Shown in pieces: positions 1 to 4,893 of a stretch of DNA of 8,034 nucleotides (its first letter is position 1; each line of letters starts with the position of its first letter). Position numbers and translations under genes: made by a program. The notes under the pieces are model-generated. The model ran no database searches. It was given only the letters and a program-made list of their open reading frames with translations, and was not told where the DNA came from. Source of the DNA: Methanobacteriota archaeon (GTDB lineage Archaea > Altiarchaeota > Altiarchaeia > IMC4 > QMZM01); contig JAKFXM010000155.1 in assembly GCA_021731385.1 (NCBI GenBank), positions 1 through 8,034 of the forward strand, in the 5' to 3' direction.

Positions 1-29
1 TAATATTCAAAACAAAATTTATTACTGAT

Positions 30-221
30 ATGAAAACAACAACTTTCTATGCCCTTGGTTTTCTGAGCTTTATATTCGGCGTCTTTGTGTCTGTCTTGTT
101 CTTTAATCTCTCCCCTGTAGCATCCGATATATTCAGGGCAATGTACTCTACCCTTGTATGGTTGTTTATCTACCTTATGTTTGTTTTCTTTGTAGTTGCT
201 TGGTTGGAAGGGAGGAAATAA
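30..221 (+). CDS. Small two-helix membrane protein, unknown function
   Basis: A 63-residue protein made almost entirely of two hydrophobic segments, roughly residues 7-28 and 39-59, joined by a short polar turn, with a charged EGRK tail. Positive charges at both ends suggest a hairpin with both termini in the cytoplasm. I do not recognise a family. The ATG has no clear Shine-Dalgarno sequence, and only 29 bases precede it in the window, so its promoter cannot be judged. It is followed by two more tiny membrane proteins on the same strand, which supports it being a real gene in a cluster. The membrane prediction is seen in the sequence; no role can be inferred. Confidence 0.6.
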   Translation: MKTTTFYALGFLSFIFGVFVSVLFFNLSPVASDIFRAMYSTLVWLFIYLMFVFFVVAWLEGRK

Positions 222-252
222 AAAAAGAAAAAGGCTCGACTGACTCAGAAAA

Positions 253-264
253 TTGTAGTGCCTA
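253..264 (+). repeat. Dispersed word, copy 1 (TTGTAGTGCCTA)
   Basis: First of five + strand copies of a word with core GTAGTGCCTA. This copy matches 12 bases and then diverges. It lies between two small membrane-protein genes, 18 bases before the ATG at 283. Confidence 0.8.
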
Positions 265-282
265 GATCACCTCTTAAAAAGA

Positions 283-393
283 ATGACAAGCCAATTCTCT
301 ATTAACGGGTTTATAGGAATATCGGTAACCTTGCTGTTATTTGGAATCCTCTTGGATTCCTATACTACCTATCTCCTCTTTAATCTTAACTAG
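283..393 (+). CDS. Very small single-helix membrane protein (36 aa), tentative
   Basis: A 36-residue frame beginning MTSQFSINGF and ending in LLFNLN, with one hydrophobic stretch at about residues 9-24. It fills the gap between the genes at 30-221 and 400-675, ends 6 bases before the next start, and resembles them in being mostly membrane segment, so a cluster of tiny membrane proteins is plausible. No Shine-Dalgarno sequence is seen; the upstream sequence is CTCTTAAAAAGA. The frame contains a perfect 7-base inverted repeat with a 4-base loop at 343-360. It is short enough to be a chance frame. Confidence 0.35.
   Translation: MTSQFSINGFIGISVTLLLFGILLDSYTTYLLFNLN
343..360. repeat. Solo perfect hairpin, 7-bp stem, TCTT loop
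   Basis: GGAATCC (343-349) and GGATTCC (354-360) are exact reverse complements around a TCTT loop closed by a C-G pair. Stem and loop size match the larger hairpin arrays at 1354-1537 and 5021-5189, and like the latter it sits inside a reading frame. On its own a 7-bp stem could be chance. Confidence 0.6.
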
Positions 394-399
394 GATGAT

Positions 400-675
400 A
401 TGATGAAGTATGAGTTCAGTGAGCCAACGAGTGAAAAGGTAAGGAAATATGGCTCTGTAGGGGTATTCTACTCCTCACTTGATGATATACTCATATATAT
501 GATTTGTCTCATTCTTGGATCCTTTGTAACCGGCATATTCTTCTTCAATCAGTTCAAGCAGGATTTTTCTTATGTAGAACGGGTTATAATCATAATCTGT
601 ATTGGTGCTATTGTCTTGGCAGCAATAAAGATTGGTGCCGGGTTGAATAATTTGTATGTCTTGGTGAGGGGATGA
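400..675 (+). CDS. Two-helix membrane protein, unknown function
   Basis: A 91-residue protein with a polar N-terminal stretch of about 28 residues (MMKYEFSEPTSEKVRKYGS onward), a first membrane segment at about 30-49 and a second at about 60-80, then a short GLNNLYVLVRG tail. No family is recognised. Translation may start at 400 or at the adjacent ATG at 403; GGATGAT just upstream is a weak Shine-Dalgarno match. It lies 6 bases after the 36-residue frame at 283-393, suggesting co-transcription. The membrane topology is visible; the function is unknown. Confidence 0.65.
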   Translation: MMKYEFSEPTSEKVRKYGSVGVFYSSLDDILIYMICLILGSFVTGIFFFNQFKQDFSYVERVIIIICIGAIVLAAIKIGAGLNNLYVLVRG

Positions 676-709
676 AAAATCTCTTGAATCTGAGAAGAAT
701 TCTAACTGA

Positions 710-725
710 TTGTAGTGCCTAACAT
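710..725 (+). repeat. Dispersed word, copy 2 (TTGTAGTGCCTAACAT)
   Basis: Matches 15 of 16 bases of copies 3 and 5. It lies in the 124-base gap between the membrane-protein gene and the toxin-antitoxin operon, about 35 bases past the stop and 35 bases before the operator palindrome. Confidence 0.85.
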
Positions 726-757
726 CCTTGAGTTTTCCATAATCTTCTGAACAATAG

Positions 758-784
758 TATTTATATATCCGGGGTATATAAATA
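758..784. promoter_or_regulatory. Toxin-antitoxin promoter with a 27-base operator palindrome
   Basis: TATTTATATA (758-767) and TATATAAATA (775-784) are exact reverse complements. The 7 bases between them also pair around base 771 except for one mismatch (768 with 774), so the element is a 27-base palindrome with 12 of 13 pairs matched. The TATA box TTTATATA (760-767) lies inside it, placing transcription start near 790. Ribbon-helix-helix or RelB-like antitoxins typically repress their own operon from such sites, so autoregulation is the natural reading. The palindrome is seen; the binding protein is inferred. Confidence 0.75.
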
Positions 785-789
785 TATAT

Positions 790-794
790 GTGAT
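790..794 (+). promoter_or_regulatory. Ribosome binding site GTGAT of the antitoxin gene
   Basis: GTGAT, the core of the archaeal GGTGAT Shine-Dalgarno sequence, lies 5 bases before the ATG at 800 and supports that start. Confidence 0.55.
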
Positions 795-799
795 GTAAT

Positions 800-1039
800 A
801 TGGTTCAGGCAGTAATAAACATTGATGAAAACACAAACAGGGTATTGAATATTGTAAAGGCTAAATTTGGACTGAAAGACAAATCACAGGCAATAAATGC
901 AGTTGTTAGAAAATATGAAGAGGGTTTTTTAGAGCCGGAATTAAGACCCGAATACCTGGAGAAATTGAATAGGCTTGAAAAAGAGAAGGGCATACCCTTC
1001 AGGAATATGGCGGAGTTGAGAAAAATAATCGAAAGATAA
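800..1039 (+). CDS. Antitoxin of a RelBE-type system (DUF2683-like)
   Basis: A 79-residue protein starting MVQAVINIDENTNRVLNIVKA. It resembles the archaeal DUF2683 antitoxin family: a short N-terminal strand (VQAVINI), a helical DNA-binding part (residues about 10-42, KAKFGLKDKSQAINAVVRKY), then a charged tail (ELRPEYLEKLNRLEKEKG onward) that would wrap the toxin. It is expected to neutralise the RelE-like toxin encoded 2 bases downstream and, with it, to repress the operon from the palindrome at 758-784. The start is fixed by GTGAT at 790 and by the close promoter. Family assignment is from remembered resemblance, but the pairing with a RelE-like gene makes it firm. Confidence 0.85.
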   Translation: MVQAVINIDENTNRVLNIVKAKFGLKDKSQAINAVVRKYEEGFLEPELRPEYLEKLNRLEKEKGIPFRNMAELRKIIER

Positions 1040-1041
1040 AA

Positions 1042-1311
1042 ATGTATATTTATGAAATCCTTCCATCACTGCAGAAAACCCTTAATAAACTCTCAAAGAA
1101 GGATAAGCAGTTGTATGAACAGATTCTTAAAAAGATTGAAGAGGTTCTGTGTTGTTCTGACATTGAACACTACAAAAATCTGAGATATAGCATGAAGGAT
1201 AAGAAGTGTGTCCATATAGGGCATTTCGTTCTTGTGTTTAAGTTTGCTAAAGAGGAAAATAAGATAATCTTTATGGATTTTGACCATCACGATAAGATTT
1301 ATAGAAGATAA
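1042..1311 (+). CDS. RelE/YafQ-family mRNA interferase toxin
   Basis: An 89-residue protein, typical toxin length, with the archaeal RelE pattern: N-terminal strand YIYEILPSL, two helices with LNKLSKKDKQLYEQILKKIEEV (about 15-36), then HYKNLRYSMKDKK, the strand VHIGHFVLVFKF (about 57-68) and the C-terminal strand IIFMDFDHHDKIYRR. The basic and His residues of the last strand (H81, H82, K84, R88, R89) are where RelE/YafQ toxins carry residues for cutting ribosome-bound mRNA. It follows the antitoxin by 2 bases. No inactivating change is visible, so an active toxin is likely but inferred. T-rich sequence follows the stop. Confidence 0.88.
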   Translation: MYIYEILPSLQKTLNKLSKKDKQLYEQILKKIEEVLCCSDIEHYKNLRYSMKDKKCVHIGHFVLVFKFAKEENKIIFMDFDHHDKIYRR

Positions 1312-1319
1312 TTAATGGG

Positions 1320-1335
1320 CTTTTATTTATTTTTA
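1320..1335 (+). terminator. T-rich terminator after the toxin-antitoxin operon
   Basis: CTTTTATTTATTTTTA begins 9 bases after the toxin stop codon. Runs of T are the usual archaeal termination signal. There is no hairpin immediately before it. Confidence 0.5.
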
Positions 1336-1353
1336 GCAGTAGATATGTAGTTT

Positions 1354-1537
1354 TTTGTTGAATTAGAAAGTATATTTGCTTGTCAAATATTTCCATACGA
1401 AACTCTAAAGAGTTTCGTAACTATGATTTTCCAGAGGAAAATCATATCCAAGCAAATATTCGGTTGGAGAAACTCGACAACCGAATATATCCATACTTTC
1501 TAATAGCCAACAAATTTACTTCGTAAATTTCTTGTTG
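1354..1537. repeat. Nested block of perfect inverted repeats (non-coding hairpin array)
   Basis: Nearly every base takes part in an exact inverted repeat. Outer stem: 1362-1373 with 1493-1504 (12 bp), continued by TTTGTTG 1354-1360 with CAACAAA 1508-1514. Branch stem: 1372-1382 with 1449-1459 (11 bp), enclosing hairpin 1396-1405/1410-1419 (loop TAAA) and hairpin 1422-1432/1436-1446 (loop AGA). Second branch: 1456-1466 with 1478-1488 (11 bp), with inner GAG-AAA-CTC. Last hairpin: 1512-1519/1523-1530 (loop TTC), flanked by CAAC/GTTG. ATATCCA recurs as a separator (1444-1450, 1487-1493). Some stems share bases and must be alternatives. No convincing gene covers it. It may be a folded RNA or a DNA element; the structure is seen, the role is unknown. 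Confidence 0.85.
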
Positions 1538-1798
1538 TTTGTAGTGCCTAACACTACTACAGTTGAAATTCCTCTCTATCATGGCTTGACTCTGATCTCT
1601 TTGCCCGTAGTGCCTAATCGAGAAAAAGAATTTCTAACACCTTCTCAGGAGTTGGTGCATTATGAAATTTCTGCAATAATCTCGGCAATCTTGCTATGGA
1701 TAATCTTCCTGCTATGGCTCTGGTTAGAATCAAAGAGGCATATTGAATTACCGCCTGTGAATTACAAAATCCCAAAGTTTAAGGATTACTTCAGATGA
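1532..1798 (+). CDS. Possible one-helix membrane protein, start uncertain
   Basis: An open frame of up to 88 codons with no ATG; the longest version needs TTG at 1532, inside the end of the hairpin block. A single strong hydrophobic segment (SAIISAILLWIIFLLWLWL, about residues 46-64) is followed by a polar, basic tail ending KIPKFKDYFR. The first 30 residues contain two copies of the dispersed word, both read as VVPN. The true start may be a later TTG or GTG at 1652-1657, next to GGAG (1648-1651), leaving little more than the helix and tail. No family is recognised. It may also be a decayed gene fragment. Confidence 0.35.
   Translation: MLFVVPNTTTVEIPLYHGLTLISLPVVPNREKEFLTPSQELVHYEISAIISAILLWIIFLLWLWLESKRHIELPPVNYKIPKFKDYFR
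1539..1554 (+). repeat. Dispersed word, copy 3 (TTGTAGTGCCTAACAC)
   Basis: Identical over 16 bases to copy 5 at 2876-2891. It begins two bases after the hairpin block ends. Similarity to copy 5 continues downstream with AGTTGA and AAATT. Confidence 0.88.
1607..1617 (+). repeat. Dispersed word, copy 4 (GTAGTGCCTAA)
   Basis: An 11-base match, 66 bases downstream of the core of copy 3 and in the same reading frame, so both are read as VVPN in the frame at 1532-1798. Confidence 0.75.
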
Positions 1799-1815
1799 AT
1801 CTATTATCTATACCT

Positions 1816-1821
1816 AAAAAA
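1816..1821 (-). terminator. T6 run after the protease gene
   Basis: On the minus strand, TTTTTT directly follows the stop codon of the protease gene (TGA at 1824-1822), a plausible archaeal terminator. Confidence 0.4.
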
Positions 1822-2238
1822 TCATTCCAGATATTTAAGAGAAATAACATTTTCCCTTTCATTTAGCGTAATCTCAAACCTATCCAAAAATCCCTTCCTG
1901 CCGATAAGAAGGCCTACTTTTTTCTGTGAATGTTTTGGTATATCGACAGGAACGTCCTTAAGAGTTACGCTATTCAAAGCACTGTCACAGAGTTTTATAG
2001 TTACATAGTGTGATGTACATTTTAGTTCCTTGTCAATACCGGTAACAATACATTCCTTTCCCCTATAGTATTTTATTCCCAAAAGTTCTGCTATGTCTTC
2101 AGGTATAAAAGTAGTGTCTGCTCCGGTATCCAGCAAGGCATTTACCTTAATCCTTTTAGACTGATATTCTATAGTAATGGGTATCAGAGGAATCAGATCT
2201 CCCCCGACCTTTCTGGAATATTGAAACAGAAGTGCCAT
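1822..2238 (-). CDS. Retropepsin-like aspartic protease (clan AA)
   Basis: A 138-residue protein with the features of single-domain, retroviral-type aspartic proteases. A strand-rich N-terminus (IPLIPITIEYQSKRIKVNAL region) leads to the catalytic loop LLDTGADTTFIP, with the catalytic Asp at about residue 37. A central flap region follows (GIDKELKCTSHYVTIKL), then the C-terminal LLIGRKGFLDRFEITLNE, matching the I-L/I-G-R-x-G-F-L/F-x-x-F-x-I/V pattern of the family. It should work as a homodimer, each chain giving one Asp. No signal peptide is seen, so it is cytoplasmic. Its start lies 2 bases after the stop of the DUF5678 gene, so the two are co-translated. The substrate is unknown. Confidence 0.88.
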   Translation of the reverse strand: MALLFQYSRKVGGDLIPLIPITIEYQSKRIKVNALLDTGADTTFIPEDIAELLGIKYYRGKECIVTGIDKELKCTSHYVTIKLCDSALNSVTLKDVPVDIPKHSQKKVGLLIGRKGFLDRFEITLNERENVISLKYLE

Positions 2239-2240
2239 GC

Positions 2241-2474
2241 CTAAACAATTAAAGTTCCTTTGCTGAAAACCTTCTCAAGAAGTGGTTCTTTATCCGGATA
2301 TTTGTTCTTTGCAGTGGCGTAGGCTTTTTTAACACTCCTGTCTGATGCCACTATCTCCTTATCAACAACCGCTATCCATTTACCTTCATAATCTGAGAGA
2401 TTTGCAGTAAGCAGGAACTTGTAACTTTCAATTATGCCGCTATCCTCTCCAGAATCGCATATTGTGTTTTTCAT
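2241..2474 (-). CDS. DUF5678-type small protein
   Basis: A 77-residue protein. From about residue 24 it matches the DUF5678 pattern: NLSDYEGKWIAVVDKEIVASDRSVKKAYATAKNKYPDKEPLLEKV. The core is a strand (KWIAVVD), a turn (KEIVASD), a helix, and a KYPDKEPLLEKV end. The biochemical role of this domain is not known. In my recollection such proteins are often encoded next to retropepsin-like proteases, as here, suggesting a substrate or adaptor relation; that is inference. No Shine-Dalgarno sequence is evident beyond AGG next to the ATG, and a T-rich/TATA stretch at 2496-2507 would allow a leaderless transcript starting near 2474. Confidence 0.75.
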   Translation of the reverse strand: MKNTICDSGEDSGIIESYKFLLTANLSDYEGKWIAVVDKEIVASDRSVKKAYATAKNKYPDKEPLLEKVFSKGTLIV

Positions 2475-2483
2475 CCTATTAGA

Positions 2484-2507
2484 TTATATAAATATCGTTA
2501 TAAAAAA
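2484..2507 (-). promoter_or_regulatory. AT-rich promoter region of the DUF5678-protease pair
   Basis: On the minus strand the gap between the regulator gene and the DUF5678 gene reads TTTTTTATAACG followed by ATTTATATAATC. The distal TTTTTTATAA is centred about 27 bases before the ATG and fits a leaderless start. The T6 run could equally terminate the regulator transcript. Confidence 0.4.
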
Positions 2508-2527
2508 CCTGTTTTTATTAAGTTCGT

Positions 2528-2809
2528 TTATTTCACCAGAACAGATCTCTCCAGCATCTTCTTGAACTTTGGATTTTCATTGAAGATCCAGATTATTCCT
2601 TTAGAGCCAGACATTATCTTGCCTGATGCTTCCAGATACTCCAAGATTATGTTTAAAGTCTGGTGCATTACCTTAGCCGGCAGTCTTCTCTTAATCTCAT
2701 TCTTTGATAATGGCTCTTCCGCCTCTTTTAACACATTTTCCACCATTAAAACAGTTTTCAGATTTGGAAAATGTAGTATCTCTTCCTGCATCATTTCAAA
2801 TCTATTCAA
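2528..2809 (-). CDS. Winged helix-turn-helix regulator
   Basis: A 93-residue protein with the order of an archaeal winged-helix domain: helix 1 (NLKTVLMVENVLKEAEEP, about 16-33), helix 2 (SKNEIKRRLPAK), recognition helix (MHQTLNIILEYLEASGKI, about 48-65), then the wing strand GSKGIIWIFN (about 68-77), with a short tail KFKKMLERSVLVK. This is the DNA-binding module only, with no visible ligand domain. The start at 2809 is supported by a palindromic AT-rich element at 2826-2847 centred about 27 bases upstream, which fits a leaderless transcript; later ATGs at 2794 and 2791 are possible. It may control itself, the divergent redox operon at 2969, or the protease pair downstream. Confidence 0.8.
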   Translation of the reverse strand: MNRFEMMQEEILHFPNLKTVLMVENVLKEAEEPLSKNEIKRRLPAKVMHQTLNIILEYLEASGKIMSGSKGIIWIFNENPKFKKMLERSVLVK

Positions 2810-2825
2810 TTAAATCTATTCAAGG

Positions 2826-2847
2826 TATTATATAATTTTATATAATA
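2826..2847. promoter_or_regulatory. 22-base operator-like inverted repeat over the regulator promoter
   Basis: TATTATATAA (2826-2835) and TTATATAATA (2838-2847) are exact reverse complements with a 2-base spacer. The TATA-like core lies about 26 bases upstream of the regulator start at 2809, so a protein bound here would block that promoter. Confidence 0.65.
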
Positions 2848-2858
2848 TGTATACATAT
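2845..2858. promoter_or_regulatory. 14-base perfect palindrome in the divergent intergenic region
   Basis: ATATGTATACATAT is fully self-complementary and abuts the 22-base inverted repeat. Together they form a compact AT-rich double site between the regulator gene and the redox operon. Confidence 0.55.
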
Positions 2859-2860
2859 AC

Positions 2861-2870
2861 CTTTATAAAT
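2861..2870 (+). promoter_or_regulatory. TATA box CTTTATAAAT, + strand
   Basis: A close match to the archaeal TATA consensus. It predicts transcription start near 2892, just after copy 5 of the dispersed word, leaving a leader of about 77 bases before the thioredoxin-CcdA gene. A second candidate, TTTAAATA at 2911-2918, would give a leader of about 30 bases. Confidence 0.5.
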
Positions 2871-2875
2871 TAAAG

Positions 2876-2891
2876 TTGTAGTGCCTAACAC
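2876..2891 (+). repeat. Dispersed word, copy 5 (TTGTAGTGCCTAACAC)
   Basis: Identical to copy 3 over 16 bases. It sits in the promoter region of the redox operon between two TATA candidates. The following bases, read in the VVPN frame, give VVPNTIVEIKL, close to VVPNTTTVEIPL after copy 3, but no start codon precedes it. Confidence 0.88.
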
Positions 2892-2968
2892 CATAGTTGA
2901 GATAAAATTGTTTAAATATTGGCATCTACATATCAATATTCCTGTCTATAATTTATTCAACAAAGCAA

Positions 2969-4147
2969 ATGACTATGAAAAATTTTAATATTTTACTAAT
3001 CGGAATTCTGCTACTGAGTATAAACCCTGTCAGTGCGGATGACTTTGGTTTTTGTTCAATTGAATTGCCCTGCAATGCGGATAATGTGAGCATAGTACAA
3101 TTAAGCAACACAACCGTTAATGAAAGTACAATCTGCATATACTTCTTTTATGGCTTAAACTGCCCTCATTGTGCAAGGATTGAGCCGTTGATGAATGACA
3201 TGGCAGAGAAATACTCCCGGGTTGATTTTAAACCCTTGGAGGTTTATTACAACAAAGAGAATCAGGATCTGTTCAATGATTTTATCAGAAGGTATGGCAT
3301 CAAGACCGTTGGTGTGCCTGCTGTTTTTATCGGTGACAGGGCATTTATCGGAGAAAATGCGATAAGGGATAATCTGGAGGATTCGATACAATATTTCACG
3401 AAAAACAAGCCAATATGCCCGTTAACTGTAAATAAGGTTGAGGGACATCCCACTGAAATTTCTCCATCAACCAAAATCGAATTGACTATCCCTGCACTTG
3501 TAATTGCGGCATTAATTGATAGCATAAATCCCTGCGCATTTTCTGTCCTGATTTTCTTGCTCGTATACCTGCTTGCCCTCGGGGCTAGAACCAGAATATT
3601 GAAGGTCGGATTGACTTATATCATTGTAGTTTTTATTGTTTACTTTTTCTCGGGTCTGGGTCTTTTTACTATGATACAAACAACGAATCTGACGGGGCTT
3701 GTTTTTAATCTCGCTGCCGCTCTGGCAATTATCGCAGGATTAATAAATGTAAAGGACTTCTTCTGGTATGGGAAAGGGATAACACTTGCCATACCTGAAT
3801 CGAAAAAACCAGTTATAGAAAGATACATCCACAAGGCATCGATACCTGCTGCCGCTGTTTTGGGTGTCCTGGTATCAATGTTCGAATTGCCCTGCACAGG
3901 CGGTGTTTATCTGGCAATCCTCGGTCTTTTGGCAGACAAGATGACACAATGGGATGCTATTCCCTATCTGATATTGTACAATATAATCTTCGTATTACCA
4001 TTATTCCTAATCCTTGCAGTAGTCTATTTAGGCATATCACCAGACAAGGTAGAGAAGTGGAGGGTTGAAAAGAGGGGCTGGATGAGGCTGATAATGGGTT
4101 TATTTATGGTTTTATTGGGTGCAGTAATGCTGCTGGGGTGGATCTGA
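2969..4147 (+). CDS. Thioredoxin-CcdA/DsbD fusion, membrane thiol-disulfide electron carrier
   Basis: A 392-residue protein in two parts. A signal peptide (about 1-23, ending PVSA) leads to an exported thioredoxin/glutaredoxin-like domain with active site CPHC (C65, C68) after FFYGLN and the cis-proline loop GVPAVFIG (about 115-122). From about residue 172 a six-helix CcdA/DsbD membrane domain follows, with paired cysteines in INPCAFSVL (C189) and ELPCTGGVY (C309). In this family the membrane Cys pair takes electrons from cytoplasmic thiols and hands them to an outward thioredoxin, here built into the same chain. Extra cysteines at 29, 35 and 150 may form a structural disulfide. The start may be ATG 2969 or 2975. 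The stop overlaps the next gene's ATG as TGATG, so translation is coupled. Confidence 0.93.
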   Translation: MTMKNFNILLIGILLLSINPVSADDFGFCSIELPCNADNVSIVQLSNTTVNESTICIYFFYGLNCPHCARIEPLMNDMAEKYSRVDFKPLEVYYNKENQDLFNDFIRRYGIKTVGVPAVFIGDRAFIGENAIRDNLEDSIQYFTKNKPICPLTVNKVEGHPTEISPSTKIELTIPALVIAALIDSINPCAFSVLIFLLVYLLALGARTRILKVGLTYIIVVFIVYFFSGLGLFTMIQTTNLTGLVFNLAAALAIIAGLINVKDFFWYGKGITLAIPESKKPVIERYIHKASIPAAAVLGVLVSMFELPCTGGVYLAILGLLADKMTQWDAIPYLILYNIIFVLPLFLILAVVYLGISPDKVEKWRVEKRGWMRLIMGLFMVLLGAVMLLGWI

Positions 4148-4893
4148 TGGGCATATTATCAAAACTCTCAGAAAAATTTCTTGGCGGGAATACCCTCTAT
4201 TATCCCGGATGCCTGACCAAATTCGTATCAGATAATCTGGAAAAGAATTATCAGGAAATTCTGAGGAAGAGCGGCATAGACTTTATTCAACTGAAGGATT
4301 TGGAAATGTGCTGCGGTTCCCCTGCCCATAATGCAGGCTATAAGAAGGATTTTGAGGAATTGATTGGGAAAAATCTTGCCGTGTTCAGGGAGCATGGTGT
4401 TTCTAGGATAATTACAAATTGTCCTGCGTGCTATAAGGTGTTTTCAACAGACTATCCTGAGAATTCGAAGGGATGGGATATAAAAGCAGAGCATATAACC
4501 CTGACTATATGGAATGCGATGAAAAATTCAAAAATCAAATTTAGAAAAAATTTTTCTGAGGAAATAACTTATCACGACCCCTGCCATTTGGGAAGGTACT
4601 CTAACATCTATGAAGAGCCAAGGGAGATATTAGGGTCTATGGGCTTTGAGATTAAGGAGATGAGCAACAACAGAAAAGAGGCATTCTGCTGCGGTGGCGG
4701 TGCTGGCTTGAAATCAAACCAGCCCGAAATTTCAGGCAGGATTGCTGAAATGCGATTAAAGCAGGCAGGAGAATTGAATGTTAAGAAGGTAATAACTTCA
4801 TGCCCCTTATGCTATCTTCATTTAAAAGAGAATAATTCCTCTTTGGAAATTCTTGAACTTTCAGAGGTGTTGATTAAATGCTTGCAGGATTAG
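4147..4893 (+). CDS. Two-domain CCG iron-sulfur protein (HdrD/GlcF type)
   Basis: About 248 residues from the ATG at 4147, which overlaps the previous stop; GGGGTGGAT just upstream is a good ribosome site, so I prefer it to GTG at 4138. Two cysteine-rich CCG domains are complete: YPGC (C22), CCG (C55, C56), CPAC (C92, C95); then HDPCH (C146), CCGGG (C181, C182), CPLC (C219, C222). In HdrB/HdrD such domains bind the special [4Fe-4S] cluster that splits a disulfide; in GlcF and lactate dehydrogenases they partner an FAD subunit. The usual N-terminal two-cluster ferredoxin domain of HdrD/GlcF is absent, so another electron carrier must feed it. The stop overlaps the following FAD oxidase gene by 16 bases. 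Confidence 0.9.
   Translation: MGILSKLSEKFLGGNTLYYPGCLTKFVSDNLEKNYQEILRKSGIDFIQLKDLEMCCGSPAHNAGYKKDFEELIGKNLAVFREHGVSRIITNCPACYKVFSTDYPENSKGWDIKAEHITLTIWNAMKNSKIKFRKNFSEEITYHDPCHLGRYSNIYEEPREILGSMGFEIKEMSNNRKEAFCCGGGAGLKSNQPEISGRIAEMRLKQAGELNVKKVITSCPLCYLHLKENNSSLEILELSEVLIKCLQD
4864..4869 (+). promoter_or_regulatory. Ribosome binding site GAGGTG deciding the FAD oxidase start
   Basis: GAGGTG lies inside the end of the CCG gene, 8 bases before the ATG at 4878. It supports that start although it overlaps the upstream frame. Confidence 0.6.

Noticed and set aside
1354..1537. Miniature transposon (MITE) or IS end
   Set aside because: There are inner nested stems rather than just terminal inverted repeats, and no target-site duplication could be seen flanking the outer stem. 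It cannot be fully excluded without other copies.
2562..2813. Plus-strand frame over the winged-helix gene
   Set aside because: It is a shadow of the minus-strand regulator, with lower-quality composition and no promoter.
4543..4557. AGAAAAA/TTTTTCT palindrome in the CCG gene
   Set aside because: It is pure A/T runs with a 1-base centre and lacks the C-G closed loop. In a Lys/Phe-rich coding stretch it is likely chance.
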